From assembly GCA_030681035.1 (NCBI GenBank), contig JAUXUI010000032.1, positions 1 through 64,000 of the forward strand: 64,000 bases of DNA. Reading direction: 5' to 3'. The number at the start of each line of letters is the position of its first letter. Position 1 is the first letter of the stretch. The stretch is from Lysobacteraceae bacterium. Its GTDB lineage: Bacteria; Pseudomonadota; Gammaproteobacteria; Xanthomonadales; Xanthomonadaceae. Position numbers and translations under genes: made by a program. The notes beneath the pieces are model-generated. The model did not search any database, was not told the origin of the DNA, and worked only from the letters and a program-made list of their open reading frames with translations. This document shows positions 17,027-27,512 of this stretch, piece by piece.

Positions 17027-18370
17027 TCAAATGCCATACGCCTTGCGCAACAAGCTGAGCGGGTGCTCGGCGCTGCGGCCGTCGCCAAGACCGTGCGCGA
17101 TGTGGTTGCCGGCCATCACGCAGTCGCTGGTGAAATGGTCGGGCTCGGCCTGCTTGACCCGAGTCTCCACCGGCTTGGCGATCTTGCGCGCCAGTGCGTA
17201 AGTGGCCTTCTTGACGCCATAGGTGCCATCGTGGCCCGAGCAACGCTCGATCGCGGTGACCGCAGTGCCAGGCACCAGCTCCAGCACCTGCTTCGTTTTT
17301 GGGCCAATGTTCTGCACGCGCTGGTGGCAGGCCACCTGCCAGGCGATCTTGCCGAGGTCGTTCTTGAAGTCGGTATTGAGCTCGCCGGCATTGTGGCGAT
17401 GCATCAGGTATTCGAATGGGTCGAAGATGGCGCGCTTGACCGCTTGCACCTGCGCATCGTCGGGATACATCAACGGCAGTTCCTGCTTGAACATCAAAAC
17501 GCACGAGGGGATCGGCGCCACGATATCCCAGCCATCGGCAACCAGCGCCGCCAGCGTTGGCAGATTGTCCTGCTTGTAGCGATCCACCGAATCGAGATCG
17601 CCCAGTTCCAGCTTGGGCATGCCGCAGCACTGGTTTTTGCGGATCAATTGCACCGCGATGCCGTTGTGGCGATACACCGCAACCAGGTCTTCGACCATCT
17701 GCGGGTGATTGAAGCGGCCGTAGCAGGTGACGAACACCGCGACCTTGCCGTGGGTCGGGCCGGCGGCGATCGCGTGCTCGCCACGATCATCATTGCGCAC
17801 GCGCTTTTCGGCAGTGTCGCTGTGATATTCGGGCACGACCGCGTCGCGGTGTACGCCGAGCGTGGTTTCCAGCACACCACGCAGCACGCCGTTGCGATTG
17901 CCCCAGTTCACCGCCTGAACCACGACCGGTATCGACGCCAGCCTGCCAACGGTTTTGGTGTTCGACAGCAGCCTGGCTGCGGCCGGAGCACTGTCGCGGC
18001 GGAATTGCACCGCCTTGGCGCGCAGCATCAGGTGCGGAAAGTCGATGTTCCACTCATGCGGCGGGATGTATGGGCACTTGGTCTGGTAGCACAAGTCGCA
18101 CAGGTAACATTGCTCCACCACCTTGCCGTAATCGGCCTTGGCAACACCGTCCACTTCCATGGTTTTGGAGTTGTCGACCAGATCGAACAACGTGGGAAAC
18201 GCGTGGCACAGGCTGACGCAACGGCGGCAACCATGGCACAGGTCGAACACCCGTTCGAGTTCGTGATCGAGTGCGCCCTGATCCCAGAACTCGGGGTTTT
18301 GCCAATCCAGTGGATGGCGGGTGGGGGCATCGAGACTGCCTTCGCGGGCGGTGGTGGGTGGGTTGCTCAT
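17027..18370 (-). CDS. Fe-S oxidoreductase, GlpC/heterodisulfide reductase-like
   Basis: A 447-residue two-[4Fe-4S] protein. Near the N terminus [15 protein letters not shown] and [17 protein letters not shown] are ferredoxin-type cysteine clusters. The C-terminal part holds CCG-like domains ([21 protein letters not shown]) as in GlpC, glycolate oxidase GlcF and HdrD. It probably passes electrons from a quinone or flavoprotein to its partners. Located between rubrerythrin and DUF3501 on the same strand, it is a likely electron donor for rubrerythrin peroxidase activity; that link is inferred from recurrent gene context. Confidence 0.88.
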   Translation of the reverse strand: MSNPPTTAREGSLDAPTRHPLDWQNPEFWDQGALDHELERVFDLCHGCRRCVSLCHAFPTLFDLVDNSKTMEVDGVAKADYGKVVEQCYLCDLCYQTKCPYIPPHEWNIDFPHLMLRAKAVQFRRDSAPAAARLLSNTKTVGRLASIPVVVQAVNWGNRNGVLRGVLETTLGVHRDAVVPEYHSDTAEKRVRNDDRGEHAIAAGPTHGKVAVFVTCYGRFNHPQMVEDLVAVYRHNGIAVQLIRKNQCCGMPKLELGDLDSVDRYKQDNLPTLAALVADGWDIVAPIPSCVLMFKQELPLMYPDDAQVQAVKRAIFDPFEYLMHRHNAGELNTDFKNDLGKIAWQVACHQRVQNIGPKTKQVLELVPGTAVTAIERCSGHDGTYGVKKATYALARKIAKPVETRVKQAEPDHFTSDCVMAGNHIAHGLGDGRSAEHPLSLLRKAYGI

Positions 18371-18478
18371 CGCTTACCTCATGCAGGCGCAGATGCTGGT
18401 TGATGCAGGAACCCACCCCAGACCCTTTCTGGGGCAGGCGCTGCACGCGACACGATGGCATCAGCCGCGCGAAACTTG

Positions 18479-18540
18479 TGGGAGCGCGCCTGCGCGCGAA
18501 GCCATTGGCGAAATCGTTCGCCGGCAAGGCCAGCTCCCAC
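18479..18540. repeat. REP-like inverted repeat
   Basis: GTGGGAGCGCGCCTGCGCGC at the left and GCCAGCTCCCAC at the right form an imperfect stem of the type found as REP elements in Pseudomonads and Xanthomonads. It lies between the rubrerythrin and Fe-S genes. Confidence 0.6.
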
Positions 18541-18578
18541 AGAGGCAGATCACCATTACTCTCGGGCGCTGTGCAGCG

Positions 18579-18995
18579 TCAAGCAAGTTCGTTCAGCGCC
18601 TTGGTGAAGCGATTGGCGTGTGAGCGCTCGGCCTTGGCCAGGGTCTCGAACCAATCGGCAATTTCATCAAAACCTTCGTCGCGCGCGGTCTTGGCCATGC
18701 CCGGGTACATGTCGGTGTACTCGTGGGTTTCACCGGCGACAGCGGTCTTGAGGTTGTTGCTGGTGCTGCCGAACGGCAGGCCGGTGGCCGGGTCGCCGCA
18801 GGTTTCCAGGTATTCCAGATGGCCGTGGGCATGGCCGGTCTCGCCTTCGGCGGTGGAGCGGAACACCGCAGCAACATCGTTGTAGCCTTCAACATCGGCC
18901 TTCTGCGCGAAATACAGATAACGACGATTGGCCTGCGACTCGCCGGCGAAGGCGGCCTTCAGATTTTCTTCGGTCTTGGAGCCTTTGAGCGACAT
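18579..18995 (-). CDS. rubrerythrin
   Basis: A 138-residue diiron peroxidase of the rubrerythrin family. The ferritin-like bundle carries the metal-ligand motifs [21 protein letters not shown] and [15 protein letters not shown] in the first half and [19 protein letters not shown] and [11 protein letters not shown] in the second. The C-terminal rubredoxin domain is absent, so electrons must come from another protein, plausibly the Fe-S oxidoreductase downstream. The start at 18995 follows GGAGGTT; a longer frame to 19133 has no similarity. An OxyR-like site sits about 86 bases upstream. Confidence 0.92.
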   Translation of the reverse strand: MSLKGSKTEENLKAAFAGESQANRRYLYFAQKADVEGYNDVAAVFRSTAEGETGHAHGHLEYLETCGDPATGLPFGSTSNNLKTAVAGETHEYTDMYPGMAKTARDEGFDEIADWFETLAKAERSHANRFTKALNELA

Positions 18996-19080
18996 GGGGA
19001 ACCTCCGGTTACGTGAGCAAAATGGCGGCCCGGCACCTGCCGGGACAGACAAGAATAACGCGTCGCAACGCCAATGAAAA

Positions 19081-19117
19081 ATCGATTGTTCATATCGCTT
19101 TGATTGAGTACGACTAT
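19081..19117 (-). promoter_or_regulatory. OxyR-like binding site in front of rubrerythrin
   Basis: Four tetranucleotides spaced by 7 bases, as in the OxyR consensus ATAG-N7-CTAT-N7-ATAG-N7-CTAT: ATCG, ATAT, ATTG and CTAT. This gives 13 of 16 matches with exact spacing. It lies between the rubrerythrin start and oxyR. Sequence match only; binding is inferred. Confidence 0.6.
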
Positions 19118-19143
19118 CATGTGATCTGTACATTGCGGCGTTT

Positions 19144-20088
19144 TCATTTCACTTTGCGCAACCTGCCCGCTTTGGCCGGCGGTAACTGCGGATCAAGCAA
19201 GCCCTCCGGCAATTCGCGCAGACTGGCGGCCAGACGCAGCAAGAACGCCGCCATCGCCGAACTGCGTCGCCACACCATCGCGATGCGTCGGATTGGCGGC
19301 TTGCCCTTGAACGGCAACAGCCGAATGTGGCTGTTGGGCGCCTGCGGCGGCTTCACCGCAAGCATGGGCAGCAAGGTGATACCCACATCGGCGGCAACCA
19401 TCTGGCGCAGGGTTTCCAGGCTGGTGGCGCGAAAGCCGGTGCGCTCACCGGCACCGGCGAGTTGACACACATCCAGCGCCTGATCGCGCAGGCAATGGCC
19501 ATCCTCAAGCAACAGCAGACTTTCGTGGGCGAGGTCGCTCATGCCGATCTCGCTGCGCGTGGCCAGCGCATGGCTGATCGGTACCGCCAGCACAAACGGT
19601 TCAGTGAACAGCGGCTCGATGTGCAGCATGTCATCGTGCAGCGGTAGCGCCAGTACGCCGGCATCCAGCGCGCCCTCGCGCAACATGCGCAGAATGGTTT
19701 CGGTTTTTTCCTCCACCAGCAGCAACTCAAGGCGGGGGAAGCGGGCGCGGATGGTGGGCACCACATGCGGCAGCAGGTAGGGGCCAAGGGTAGGAAACAA
19801 ACCCAGACGCACGGTGCCGGCTTCGGGATCGATTTGTCGCCGCGCCGATTCCTTGAGCTGATCGACTTCGCTGAGGATGTGCCGCGCACGCTGTGCGATG
19901 TCGCGTCCTGCCGGGGTGAGCATCACCTTGCGCGGTGCGCGCTCGATCAAGGTAATGCCGAGCTCATCCTCCAGCTTTTTGAGCTGCGTCGACAAGGTAG
20001 GCTGGCTGACAAAGCTGGCCGCAGCGGCGCGACCAAAATGACGATGCTCAGCCAACGCCACGAGATAACGCAGGTCACGAAGGTTCAT
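19144..20088 (-). CDS. oxyR: peroxide-sensing LysR-type regulator OxyR
   Basis: A 314-residue LysR-type regulator. It has the N-terminal HTH of OxyR (MNLRDLRYLVALAEHRHFGRAAAASFVSQPTLSTQLKKLEDELG). Both redox cysteines are present: GHCLRDQALDVC places them at residues 199 and 208, the same numbers as in E. coli OxyR. RDQ and the surrounding residues are the family signature that separates OxyR from other LysR proteins. It lies upstream of rubrerythrin on the same strand, 148 bases apart, and has its own OxyR-like site. Confidence 0.96.
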   Translation of the reverse strand: MNLRDLRYLVALAEHRHFGRAAAASFVSQPTLSTQLKKLEDELGITLIERAPRKVMLTPAGRDIAQRARHILSEVDQLKESARRQIDPEAGTVRLGLFPTLGPYLLPHVVPTIRARFPRLELLLVEEKTETILRMLREGALDAGVLALPLHDDMLHIEPLFTEPFVLAVPISHALATRSEIGMSDLAHESLLLLEDGHCLRDQALDVCQLAGAGERTGFRATSLETLRQMVAADVGITLLPMLAVKPPQAPNSHIRLLPFKGKPPIRRIAMVWRRSSAMAAFLLRLAASLRELPEGLLDPQLPPAKAGRLRKVK

Positions 20089-20101
20089 CGATAATCCATT
20101 G

Positions 20102-20138
20102 ATACATTTTGACTATGGAAAATATAGCAACAATCGGC
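20102..20138 (-). promoter_or_regulatory. OxyR-like site upstream of oxyR
   Basis: ATAC, CTAT, ATAG and CGGC at 11-base periods: three of the four tetranucleotides fit the OxyR consensus (12 of 16 overall). It ends about 50 bases before the oxyR start, consistent with autoregulation. It also lies about 130 bases before the divergent aminopeptidase gene. Confidence 0.5.
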
Positions 20139-20265
20139 GGCGGGTATTGAATCCGGGTTGCCTTTACGGCCCGCAAGACGGCATTGATCCATGACCTTCG
20201 GCTGATAGCCGATGCCGGTGGCACTGCTATGCTGATGCGTTCTATCTCAATGGAAGGCGCACCTC

Positions 20266-22944
20266 ATGCTCCACTGCCGCCGTGCTGCTTCGCTGTATCT
20301 GTTTGTCCTGACGGCGATTGCCTTTGCGGCGACCGCAGCCGATGTACCCAGCGGCAAGCTGCCCGACACCCTGCAGGCCGACGCATTTGCCGTTGAACTG
20401 CGCATCGACCCGCGCAACGACGATTTTACTGGTGTCTCGCGTATCGATGGCGCCATCACGCACACCACACGTAGCGTATTCATCCATGGCCGCGACATGC
20501 AGATCAGCCGCGCCACCATTACGCCCAAGGGTGGCGAATCACTTAGCCTGAATGCCAGGCAGGTTCACGTATCGGGCGTGATCGAGTTGACTGCGGCCGC
20601 AGATATTCCGGCCGGGCCGGCCTCGCTGGTGCTGGAATACAGCGCGCCATTCAATCGTCAGCTCGAAGGCGCCTACAAGCTGGTACATGCGGGTGAATCG
20701 TATGTGATGACACAGATGGAGCCGCTCGGCGCGCGGCTGGCTTTCCCCGGCATGGACGAGCCGGCATTCAAACGGCCGTGGGACATCACCCTGATCGTGC
20801 CGCAGGATCAAAACGCGGTGGCCAACACTCGGCTAATCGAAGAAACCAAACTCGCCGATGGCTTCAAGCGCATGCGTTTTGCCCGCACCGAAAACCTGCC
20901 GAGCTATCTGATTGCGTTTGCAGTTGGCCCGTGGGACATCGTGGAATGGCAAGACATACCAGCCAATGCGGTGCGTAAAACACCGCTGGCCTTGCGCGGC
21001 ATCGCCGCCAAGGGCCGTGGCAAGGACATGCATTATGCGCTGGAAAACACCGCCGAGATTGTCAACGAACTTGAGCGCTACTTCGGCATTGCCTATCCGT
21101 TCGACAAGCTCGACATACTCGCTGCACCGGATTTTGCCGCCGGCGCGATGGAGAATGCGGGCCTGATCACCTATCGCGACAGCCTGGTGTTCGCCAACGA
21201 CAGTTCGCCAACCGGCCTGCGCCAGGCCTATTGGAACGTGCATGCGCACGAATTGGCACATCAGTGGTTTGGCGATCTGGTCACCATGCCGTGGTGGGAT
21301 GATCTGTGGCTCAACGAAGCCTTCGCCACCTGGATGGCAACGCGCACCATCCGCACCATCAAACCCGAGTTTGGTGGTGAGCGCGGCAAGCTGGAAGGCA
21401 CGCTGGCAGCAATGGGTGGCGACAGTTTGGCGACCACGCGCCGGGTACGCGAGCCGATCGACGACTTCACCGAAATTGCCGCCGCATTTGACGGCATCAC
21501 CTACCAGAAGGGTGGTGCGGTATTGGCGATGTTCGAGCATTTCATCGGTGCAGAAAACTTCCGCGCCGGCATCCACCAGTACCTGATTGAACACGCTGGC
21601 GGCAACGCCACCAGCCGCGACTTGATTGCTGCTGTTGCAGCGCAGTCCGCTGATCCCGAAGGTGTGTTCGCCGCCTTCAGCAGCTTTGTCGATCAGCCCG
21701 GTGTGCCATTTTTGCGCGTGGCGCTGCATTGCGAAGCCGGCAAGGCACCCACGGTGAACATCGCCCAGAGCCGTTACCTGCCGCTCGGTTCCAGCGCCGC
21801 CTCCGGCCAACATTGGGGCGTACCGCTGTGCCTGCGCTTTGGCAATGGCGACAGCACTCACACGCAGTGCAATCTGATCAGCGAAACACAGTCCAGCGTC
21901 ACCTTGGACAGCGCAAGCTGCCCGGACTGGCTGATGCCCAATGCCGATGCCGCCGGTTACTACCGCTTTGCCCTGGCCCCTGCCGACCAGCAGCGCCTCG
22001 ACACGGCATTCGACAAGCTCAGCGACACCGAGCAGCGCGTCTATGCCGATTCGCTGGAAGCCGCGTTTGAAGCCGGCGCCATCGATCCAGCGGCTTACCT
22101 GGCGGCATTGCCAAAGCTGGCGGCTGCGCAGGCGAGGCAGGTGGTGACCGCGCCGATCAGCACCTTGTCGTGGATGGATGAGCATCTGGCACGCAACGAC
22201 ACCGAGCGCGCCGCCCTGTACGCAAAAGTACGCGCCGTTTATCAGCCACGGCTGGATGCGCTGGGCCTGGACGCCAAGCCGGGTGAAAGCGACGACGATC
22301 ATTTGCTGCGCGCCGCCTTGCAAAACCTGCTCGCCGATTTCGGGCATGACCCCACACTGCGCGCCACCCTCGGCAAACGCGGCCGTGCCGTGCTGGGCAT
22401 CGATAGCGACGGCGTACTCAAACCCGACGCGGTAGCGCCCGATCAACGCGCACTTGCGCTGGAGATGGCTGCCGTCACCGGTGACGCTGCGCTGTTCGAT
22501 GCCATGGCCAATGCCTTCCGTGCCTCTACGGATTCCGTGTTGCGTGGGCAGTTGCTGAGTGCGCTCGGCCGTTTCAGCGACCCTGCGCTGGCCGCACGGG
22601 CGCGTGCAATTTCGCTGGAAGAGGGTACCCGCTCCAACGAACTGACCCTCGTGGCCTTCAGCCAATTGGCTGAACGCGCCCTGCGCAACGATACCCGCGC
22701 ATGGCTGCGCAGCGAATACGATGCACTGATGAAAAAAGGCCCACGCGGGCTGGGCGGCGGTTTTGTCCGTCTGGATGCTTACGCGCGCTGCAGCACTGCC
22801 GAGGCGGATGCGATTTCGCGCTGGCACGAACCCCGCCTGCGCGAAGTGGAAGGTGGCCCACGCCGCCTGGCGCAGTCGGTTGAAGGCATTCGCCTGTGCG
22901 CCGCGCTGAAGGCCGCGCAGCAACGCAAAGGCCTGGGCCTGTAA
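20266..22944 (+). CDS. exported M1 family aminopeptidase
   Basis: An 892-residue zinc metallopeptidase. A signal peptide (SLYLFVLTAIAFAATAADVPS) directs it to the periplasm. The exopeptidase motif GAMEN (residues 293-297) binds the peptide N terminus. HELAHQW at 328-334, with the glutamate of WLNEAFATW, is the HExxH-x18-E zinc site. A long C-terminal ERAP1-type helical domain follows. It trims N-terminal residues from peptides. The gene stands alone, divergent from oxyR. Confidence 0.95.
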   Translation: MLHCRRAASLYLFVLTAIAFAATAADVPSGKLPDTLQADAFAVELRIDPRNDDFTGVSRIDGAITHTTRSVFIHGRDMQISRATITPKGGESLSLNARQVHVSGVIELTAAADIPAGPASLVLEYSAPFNRQLEGAYKLVHAGESYVMTQMEPLGARLAFPGMDEPAFKRPWDITLIVPQDQNAVANTRLIEETKLADGFKRMRFARTENLPSYLIAFAVGPWDIVEWQDIPANAVRKTPLALRGIAAKGRGKDMHYALENTAEIVNELERYFGIAYPFDKLDILAAPDFAAGAMENAGLITYRDSLVFANDSSPTGLRQAYWNVHAHELAHQWFGDLVTMPWWDDLWLNEAFATWMATRTIRTIKPEFGGERGKLEGTLAAMGGDSLATTRRVREPIDDFTEIAAAFDGITYQKGGAVLAMFEHFIGAENFRAGIHQYLIEHAGGNATSRDLIAAVAAQSADPEGVFAAFSSFVDQPGVPFLRVALHCEAGKAPTVNIAQSRYLPLGSSAASGQHWGVPLCLRFGNGDSTHTQCNLISETQSSVTLDSASCPDWLMPNADAAGYYRFALAPADQQRLDTAFDKLSDTEQRVYADSLEAAFEAGAIDPAAYLAALPKLAAAQARQVVTAPISTLSWMDEHLARNDTERAALYAKVRAVYQPRLDALGLDAKPGESDDDHLLRAALQNLLADFGHDPTLRATLGKRGRAVLGIDSDGVLKPDAVAPDQRALALEMAAVTGDAALFDAMANAFRASTDSVLRGQLLSALGRFSDPALAARARAISLEEGTRSNELTLVAFSQLAERALRNDTRAWLRSEYDALMKKGPRGLGGGFVRLDAYARCSTAEADAISRWHEPRLREVEGGPRRLAQSVEGIRLCAALKAAQQRKGLGL

Positions 22945-23030
22945 TGTCGATAACGCAGCCATGCCGTGATCCGGCATGGTTGTGCATGTCCACGAACGCA
23001 TCCAAGGTCATCGACCAATCCCTACCGTAG

Positions 23031-23050
23031 GGGCGCGATTCATCGCGCCC
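23031..23050. repeat. short perfect inverted repeat in intergenic gap
   Basis: GGGCGCGAT and ATCGCGCCC form a 9-base stem over a 2-base loop inside the 380-base gap after the aminopeptidase. Around it (22975-23100) a partial second copy is visible. No gene is seen in the gap. Confidence 0.6.
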
Positions 23051-23143
23051 TGGTTCATCGCAGCCGGGTCGTGGGACGCAATGAATTGCGCCGCTACGGG
23101 GGGTTTATCATCACGATGCCGTGGAAAAGCGGTGAACGCCCCC

Positions 23144-23168
23144 TGTAGGAGCCCACCCTGTGGGCGGC
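23144..23168. repeat. single REP-like repeat arm
   Basis: TGTAGGAGCCCACCCTGTGG, one arm of the family also at 9313, 16738 and 31157. It lies in the gap before the large envelope protein gene. Confidence 0.7.
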
Positions 23169-23324
23169 CGAGTGAGCCGCGAAGCGACCGGCCAAGTGCA
23201 GCGCCGGGGCCACTGCCCCGCCAACGGCAAAGTGATCGACGGCGCGATTCTGAAAGTACCGCCAAGCACGAAGCACTACACTAGCCCATCATGCGGCTAC
23301 CGCCGCCTGCCGGGAGAATGGGGA

Positions 23325-26300
23325 ATGCGCACGATTCGGGTTTTGCTGGTACTGGTATTGCTTGCACTGGCCGCGCCGTTGACCGCCGCACCGCGCGATA
23401 TCGCCATCCCACCGACGTTGCGCGACTGGACCGGCTGGGTGTTGCACGGACACGAGCGCGAACTGTGCCCGCGCATCGGCGGCAGCGGCAACGTGTGCGG
23501 CTGGCCGGGTGAGCTTCAACTCGAAGTCGATGCCGACGGCGCCCGTTTTGCGCAGCGCTGGGAGATCAGCCAAGCCGACTGGGTTCCGCTGCCGGGTGAT
23601 GCGCAGTGGCGACCGGAAGCGCTCGAAGTCGATGGCCGCGCCGCGCCAGTGCTGCTGCGCAACGGCACGCCGATGGTGCATCTGCAAGCTGGCAACCATC
23701 GCCTGAATGGTCGCATCGCCTGGGATCAGCGCCCGGCCGAACTGGCACTACCGCCAGCGATTGCACTGCTGTCATTGCGCGTCGATGGCCGCGATGTTGC
23801 CGCCGTACAGCGCGCGGACAACGGTACGGTGGCTTTCGGCAGCAGCACCCATTACGAAGCGGACAGCTTGCAGCTCGATGTGGCGCGGCTGTTGCACGAT
23901 GATCTGCCGGCCACGCTGACCACCTGGATTCAATTGTCGGTGGCCGGGCGGCCGCGCGAAATCAGCCTGGGCAAGGTACTGCCGGAGGGCTACACCCTGC
24001 TGGCGCTGGCTGGCGATCTGAGCGCGCGCCTGCTGGCCGACGGCACGCTGCAGGTACAGGCGCAACCCGGCGTCAGCGAAGTGTTGCTGGCCGCACGCGC
24101 GCCGGGCGCATTGACCACGTTGCAAGTACCGGCACTGCCGGCACCCTGGCCGCAGCAGGAAGTGCTGCAGTTCGCCAGCATGACGCAATTCCGGATCGCG
24201 CAACTGGAGGGCCTGCGCGCACTCGACCCGCAGCAGGCAATCCTGCCGCACTGGGCAAACGTGATCGACCGCCTGTATGTCGGTGCCGGGCGCACCGCCT
24301 GGGGTAACGTTGGCGATAGCGGATGGCCAACGTTTTTGATCGAACCCGGCAACACCGCCACGGTGAACGTGCGCCAGCGCGGCTTGCCCGAATCACGGCC
24401 AGCGCAATTGAACCTGCAACGCAGCCTGTGGCTCGATTTCGATGGCGCCGGTTACAGCGTCAGTGACCAGATCAATGGCGATATCGGCAGCCTGCGCCGG
24501 CTGGGCATGGCCGCGCCATGGCAATTGCAGAGCGTGCGCAGCGGCAATGCGCAATTGCTGGTTACTCATGGCGACTCCGCCGACAGCGCCGGCGTGGAGC
24601 TGCGCGCACAAACCGCCGGCATGCAGGCACAGGCACGGGTTGCCGCTGGCAGCGCCGGCAGTGGCTGGCAGCAGCCGTTCGACAGCGCCCGTTTCGTGCT
24701 CAACCTGCCGCCGGACTACCGGCTGCTCGCCGCGCACGGCGCCGAGCGCGCCTGGGGCAGTTGGTGGGATGCCTGGAGCCTGCTCGACCTGTTCCTCGGC
24801 AGCCTGCTGGTGTTGTTGGGCTGGCACCTGGGTCGCTGGCCGGCGGCGGGCCTGTTGCTCGCCTACGTTCTGCTGGTCTGGCACGAACCGGCGGCGCCGC
24901 AGTTCACTTTGTTGATTGCACTGGCGTTAGCGGTGGTATTGCGCTTGACCGTGCCCGGCGTATGGCGCGAGCGTACGGCATGGCTGCAACGCGTCGTGCT
25001 GGTTGCCATCGTGCTGCTGGGCTTGCCGTTCGTGGCCAACCAGTTGCGGCTGGCGTTGCATCCGCAACTGGAGCGCTGGGCGGTGCAAGTGGGTGCTATG
25101 GACATGCCGCGCCGCATGGAAGCCAAGGTTGCGATGGCGCCGGCGCTGGAGGAGGCAATGCCAATGACCGTGGAGATGCCTGCGCCTGAACCGCCGAGCG
25201 CGCAGCGCCCACGGACGGATAACGGCAACGCCGCAAGCGACACGCTGGACCGTGTCTTCGTCACCGGTTCTCGGATCACGGTCACGGATTTGTTTCGCTA
25301 TCCCGATGACGCCATTCCGCAGGCCGGTTCGGCGATGCCGGCGTGGAGCTGGCAGCAACACACCTTGAGCTGGGCCGGGCCGCTGTTGCCCGATGACGAC
25401 CTCGGCATCATGCTGTCGCCGCCGTGGTTGACCGCGCTGTGGCGCGTGGCGTCGGTGTTGTTGCTGGCGGCACTGCTGTGGCAGTTGCTGCGCGCGTTGC
25501 CGGCGTTGCCATCGCGTGTCGCGGCGCACATGGCCGCTCGATCCACGCCCGGCGCCAATGCCACGCTGTGGGTGGTGGCGCTGGCCTTGTCCGCCGGCCT
25601 CGCTGCGCCCGGCACGGCACAGGCACAGACCGCGATTCCCGACCCGGCGCTGCTCGATCAGCTACGCACCCGTCTGCTCGCACCCGATCCGCGTTGCGGC
25701 AACGACTGCCTCGCTGTCGGCGTGGCCGAGGTGCAAGCCAGCGGCCGTGATCTGAGCATCCGCCTGCAGGTGCAGGCGTTGGCTGATGCCGTGTTGCGCC
25801 TGCCGCACGCCAATGCGGGCACCCTGTCGGCGGTGTCGATGGATGCTGCTACCGTGCCGGTGCTGGCGGTTGGCGGCTTCGCGCACGTAAACGTCACGCC
25901 CGGCATCCATGCTGTGCTGCTGCGCTATCGCCTCGATGGTGGCCCGGTCGGCCTGCATTTTGCACAGCAGCCGGCGCGGGTCAGCGTGCAGGCGCCCGGC
26001 TTTGGCATTGCCGGGCTGGATCGCGGCCGCTTGGTCGGCAATACCCTGAGCCTGACGCCGCCGGTGGCAGCGGCGGCGAGCGCCGACGAACCCCAGGCCA
26101 GCGTGCCGGCACCGGCGTTTGTGCAGGTGGTGCGCAACTTCCGATTCGATCGTGAATGGCTGCTCGATACCCAGGTGCTGCGGCTGGCGCCTGCGCAAGC
26201 GGGCTTCAGCATCGCGGTGCCCTTGCTGGCCGGCGAGGAAGTCATCGGCGAGGCCCCACCGATCAACGCTGGCGTGGCGCAGGTGGCAATGGCAGCCGGC

Positions 26301-27512
26301 AGCGACACGGTGAGTTGGAGCTCACGCCTGAAGCCGGCGGCAACACTCAGCCTGCAAGCCGCCGAGCGCCCCGACCTGACCGAACGCTGGGATGTGGCCG
26401 TGAGTCCGCTGCTGCACGCTACAGTGCAGGGTGTGCCACTGGCGCTGGATCGTTACGGCGCAATCGACAACGGCGGCTATTGGCACTTTCTGCCGTTGCC
26501 GGGCGAACGCCTGGAGCTGGCGATCAACCGCCCCGAAGCGATCAAGGGCAACGATCAGGTGATCGAAAACGTGCAATTGCACAGCAGTCCGGGCAAGCGC
26601 GCCAGCGATCACAACCTGTCCTTCACGATACGCGCCACCCGCACCGGCGAGTTGCGTCTGCCGTTGCCGCCGGGTGCGCAGTTGCAGTCCTTGGCAATCG
26701 ATAATGACGCTTTGCCGCTGCTGCTGGCCGAGGGTGCGGTCAACTTGCCGGTGCATAGTGGCAAGCAATCGGTGAGCATCAACTGGCGCGAGACCCACGA
26801 CAACGGCTTTGTCTTGCGTACCCCGGCAATGCAGCTCGGGCGCTCGACCGCCGACATCCAGTTGTCGATGGCGTTGCCGGAAGATCGCTGGCTGCTGCTC
26901 ACCCGCGGGCCGCAGATCGGGCCGGCGGTGTTGCTGTGGAGCGAACTGGCACTGCTGGTGTTGTTGGCACCAGTGCTCGGACGCTGGAGCGGCACCCCCC
27001 TGCGCTGGCCGCAGTGGCTGCTGCTGGGCCTGGGGTTCGCCACCGTGTCGTGGTGGGCCGCACTGATCGTGGCCGGCTGGTTGCTGGCACTGGGCCAGCG
27101 CGCGCGTATTCCGGTTGATCGCGCGCAGCCGTTGCGTTTTGACTTCGGCCAAGTGTTGCTGCTGGCGCTCAGCGTGGCGGCATTGCTGAGCCTGCTGATG
27201 GCGGTGCCGGCCGGCCTGCTCGGTAGCCCCGACATGGGCGTGCTCGGCAATGGTTCCAGCGCCGATTTATTGCAGTGGTTCGATGATCGCAGCGCCAGCG
27301 GCGAGCTACCGCAGGCGAGCGCTTGGACGTTGCCATTGTGGGCTTACAAAGCCGCCGTGCTGGCGTGGGCACTGTGGCTGGCCAACGCCCTGCTCGGCTG
27401 GCTGCGCTGGGGCTGGCACTGTTTCAGCAGCGGCGGCATCTGGTTGCCACGCACGCGTAAGGCGGCGCCAGCGCCGGCACAAACCGATGCAACAGCGGAC
27501 ACGTATGACTGA
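23325..27512 (+). CDS. very large multi-spanning envelope protein, function unknown
   Basis: A 1,395-residue protein. A signal peptide ([23 protein letters not shown]) leads into about 450 beta-rich periplasmic residues, then a cluster of membrane segments (about residues 485-580). A linker with EQ/GSRI-type text (RVFVTGSRI near residue 643) follows, then two further hydrophobic segments. One of these, [21 protein letters not shown], reads like an internal signal peptide. A second beta-rich stretch and four to five C-terminal membrane segments end the protein. [11 protein letters not shown] near the N terminus and CGNDC after the internal signal begin the two halves, hinting at an old duplication. 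Its stop overlaps prmC by 8 bases. I do not recognise a family. Confidence 0.8.
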   Translation: MRTIRVLLVLVLLALAAPLTAAPRDIAIPPTLRDWTGWVLHGHERELCPRIGGSGNVCGWPGELQLEVDADGARFAQRWEISQADWVPLPGDAQWRPEALEVDGRAAPVLLRNGTPMVHLQAGNHRLNGRIAWDQRPAELALPPAIALLSLRVDGRDVAAVQRADNGTVAFGSSTHYEADSLQLDVARLLHDDLPATLTTWIQLSVAGRPREISLGKVLPEGYTLLALAGDLSARLLADGTLQVQAQPGVSEVLLAARAPGALTTLQVPALPAPWPQQEVLQFASMTQFRIAQLEGLRALDPQQAILPHWANVIDRLYVGAGRTAWGNVGDSGWPTFLIEPGNTATVNVRQRGLPESRPAQLNLQRSLWLDFDGAGYSVSDQINGDIGSLRRLGMAAPWQLQSVRSGNAQLLVTHGDSADSAGVELRAQTAGMQAQARVAAGSAGSGWQQPFDSARFVLNLPPDYRLLAAHGAERAWGSWWDAWSLLDLFLGSLLVLLGWHLGRWPAAGLLLAYVLLVWHEPAAPQFTLLIALALAVVLRLTVPGVWRERTAWLQRVVLVAIVLLGLPFVANQLRLALHPQLERWAVQVGAMDMPRRMEAKVAMAPALEEAMPMTVEMPAPEPPSAQRPRTDNGNAASDTLDRVFVTGSRITVTDLFRYPDDAIPQAGSAMPAWSWQQHTLSWAGPLLPDDDLGIMLSPPWLTALWRVASVLLLAALLWQLLRALPALPSRVAAHMAARSTPGANATLWVVALALSAGLAAPGTAQAQTAIPDPALLDQLRTRLLAPDPRCGNDCLAVGVAEVQASGRDLSIRLQVQALADAVLRLPHANAGTLSAVSMDAATVPVLAVGGFAHVNVTPGIHAVLLRYRLDGGPVGLHFAQQPARVSVQAPGFGIAGLDRGRLVGNTLSLTPPVAAAASADEPQASVPAPAFVQVVRNFRFDREWLLDTQVLRLAPAQAGFSIAVPLLAGEEVIGEAPPINAGVAQVAMAAGSDTVSWSSRLKPAATLSLQAAERPDLTERWDVAVSPLLHATVQGVPLALDRYGAIDNGGYWHFLPLPGERLELAINRPEAIKGNDQVIENVQLHSSPGKRASDHNLSFTIRATRTGELRLPLPPGAQLQSLAIDNDALPLLLAEGAVNLPVHSGKQSVSINWRETHDNGFVLRTPAMQLGRSTADIQLSMALPEDRWLLLTRGPQIGPAVLLWSELALLVLLAPVLGRWSGTPLRWPQWLLLGLGFATVSWWAALIVAGWLLALGQRARIPVDRAQPLRFDFGQVLLLALSVAALLSLLMAVPAGLLGSPDMGVLGNGSSADLLQWFDDRSASGELPQASAWTLPLWAYKAAVLAWALWLANALLGWLRWGWHCFSSGGIWLPRTRKAAPAPAQTDATADTYD

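Noticed and set aside
16760-17088. Overlapping Arg/Ala-rich reading frames across the 66-base repeats, on both strands
   Set aside because: They exist because the repeat unit is 66 bases (a multiple of three). No start context, no protein-like conservation, and they run into the Fe-S gene antisense.
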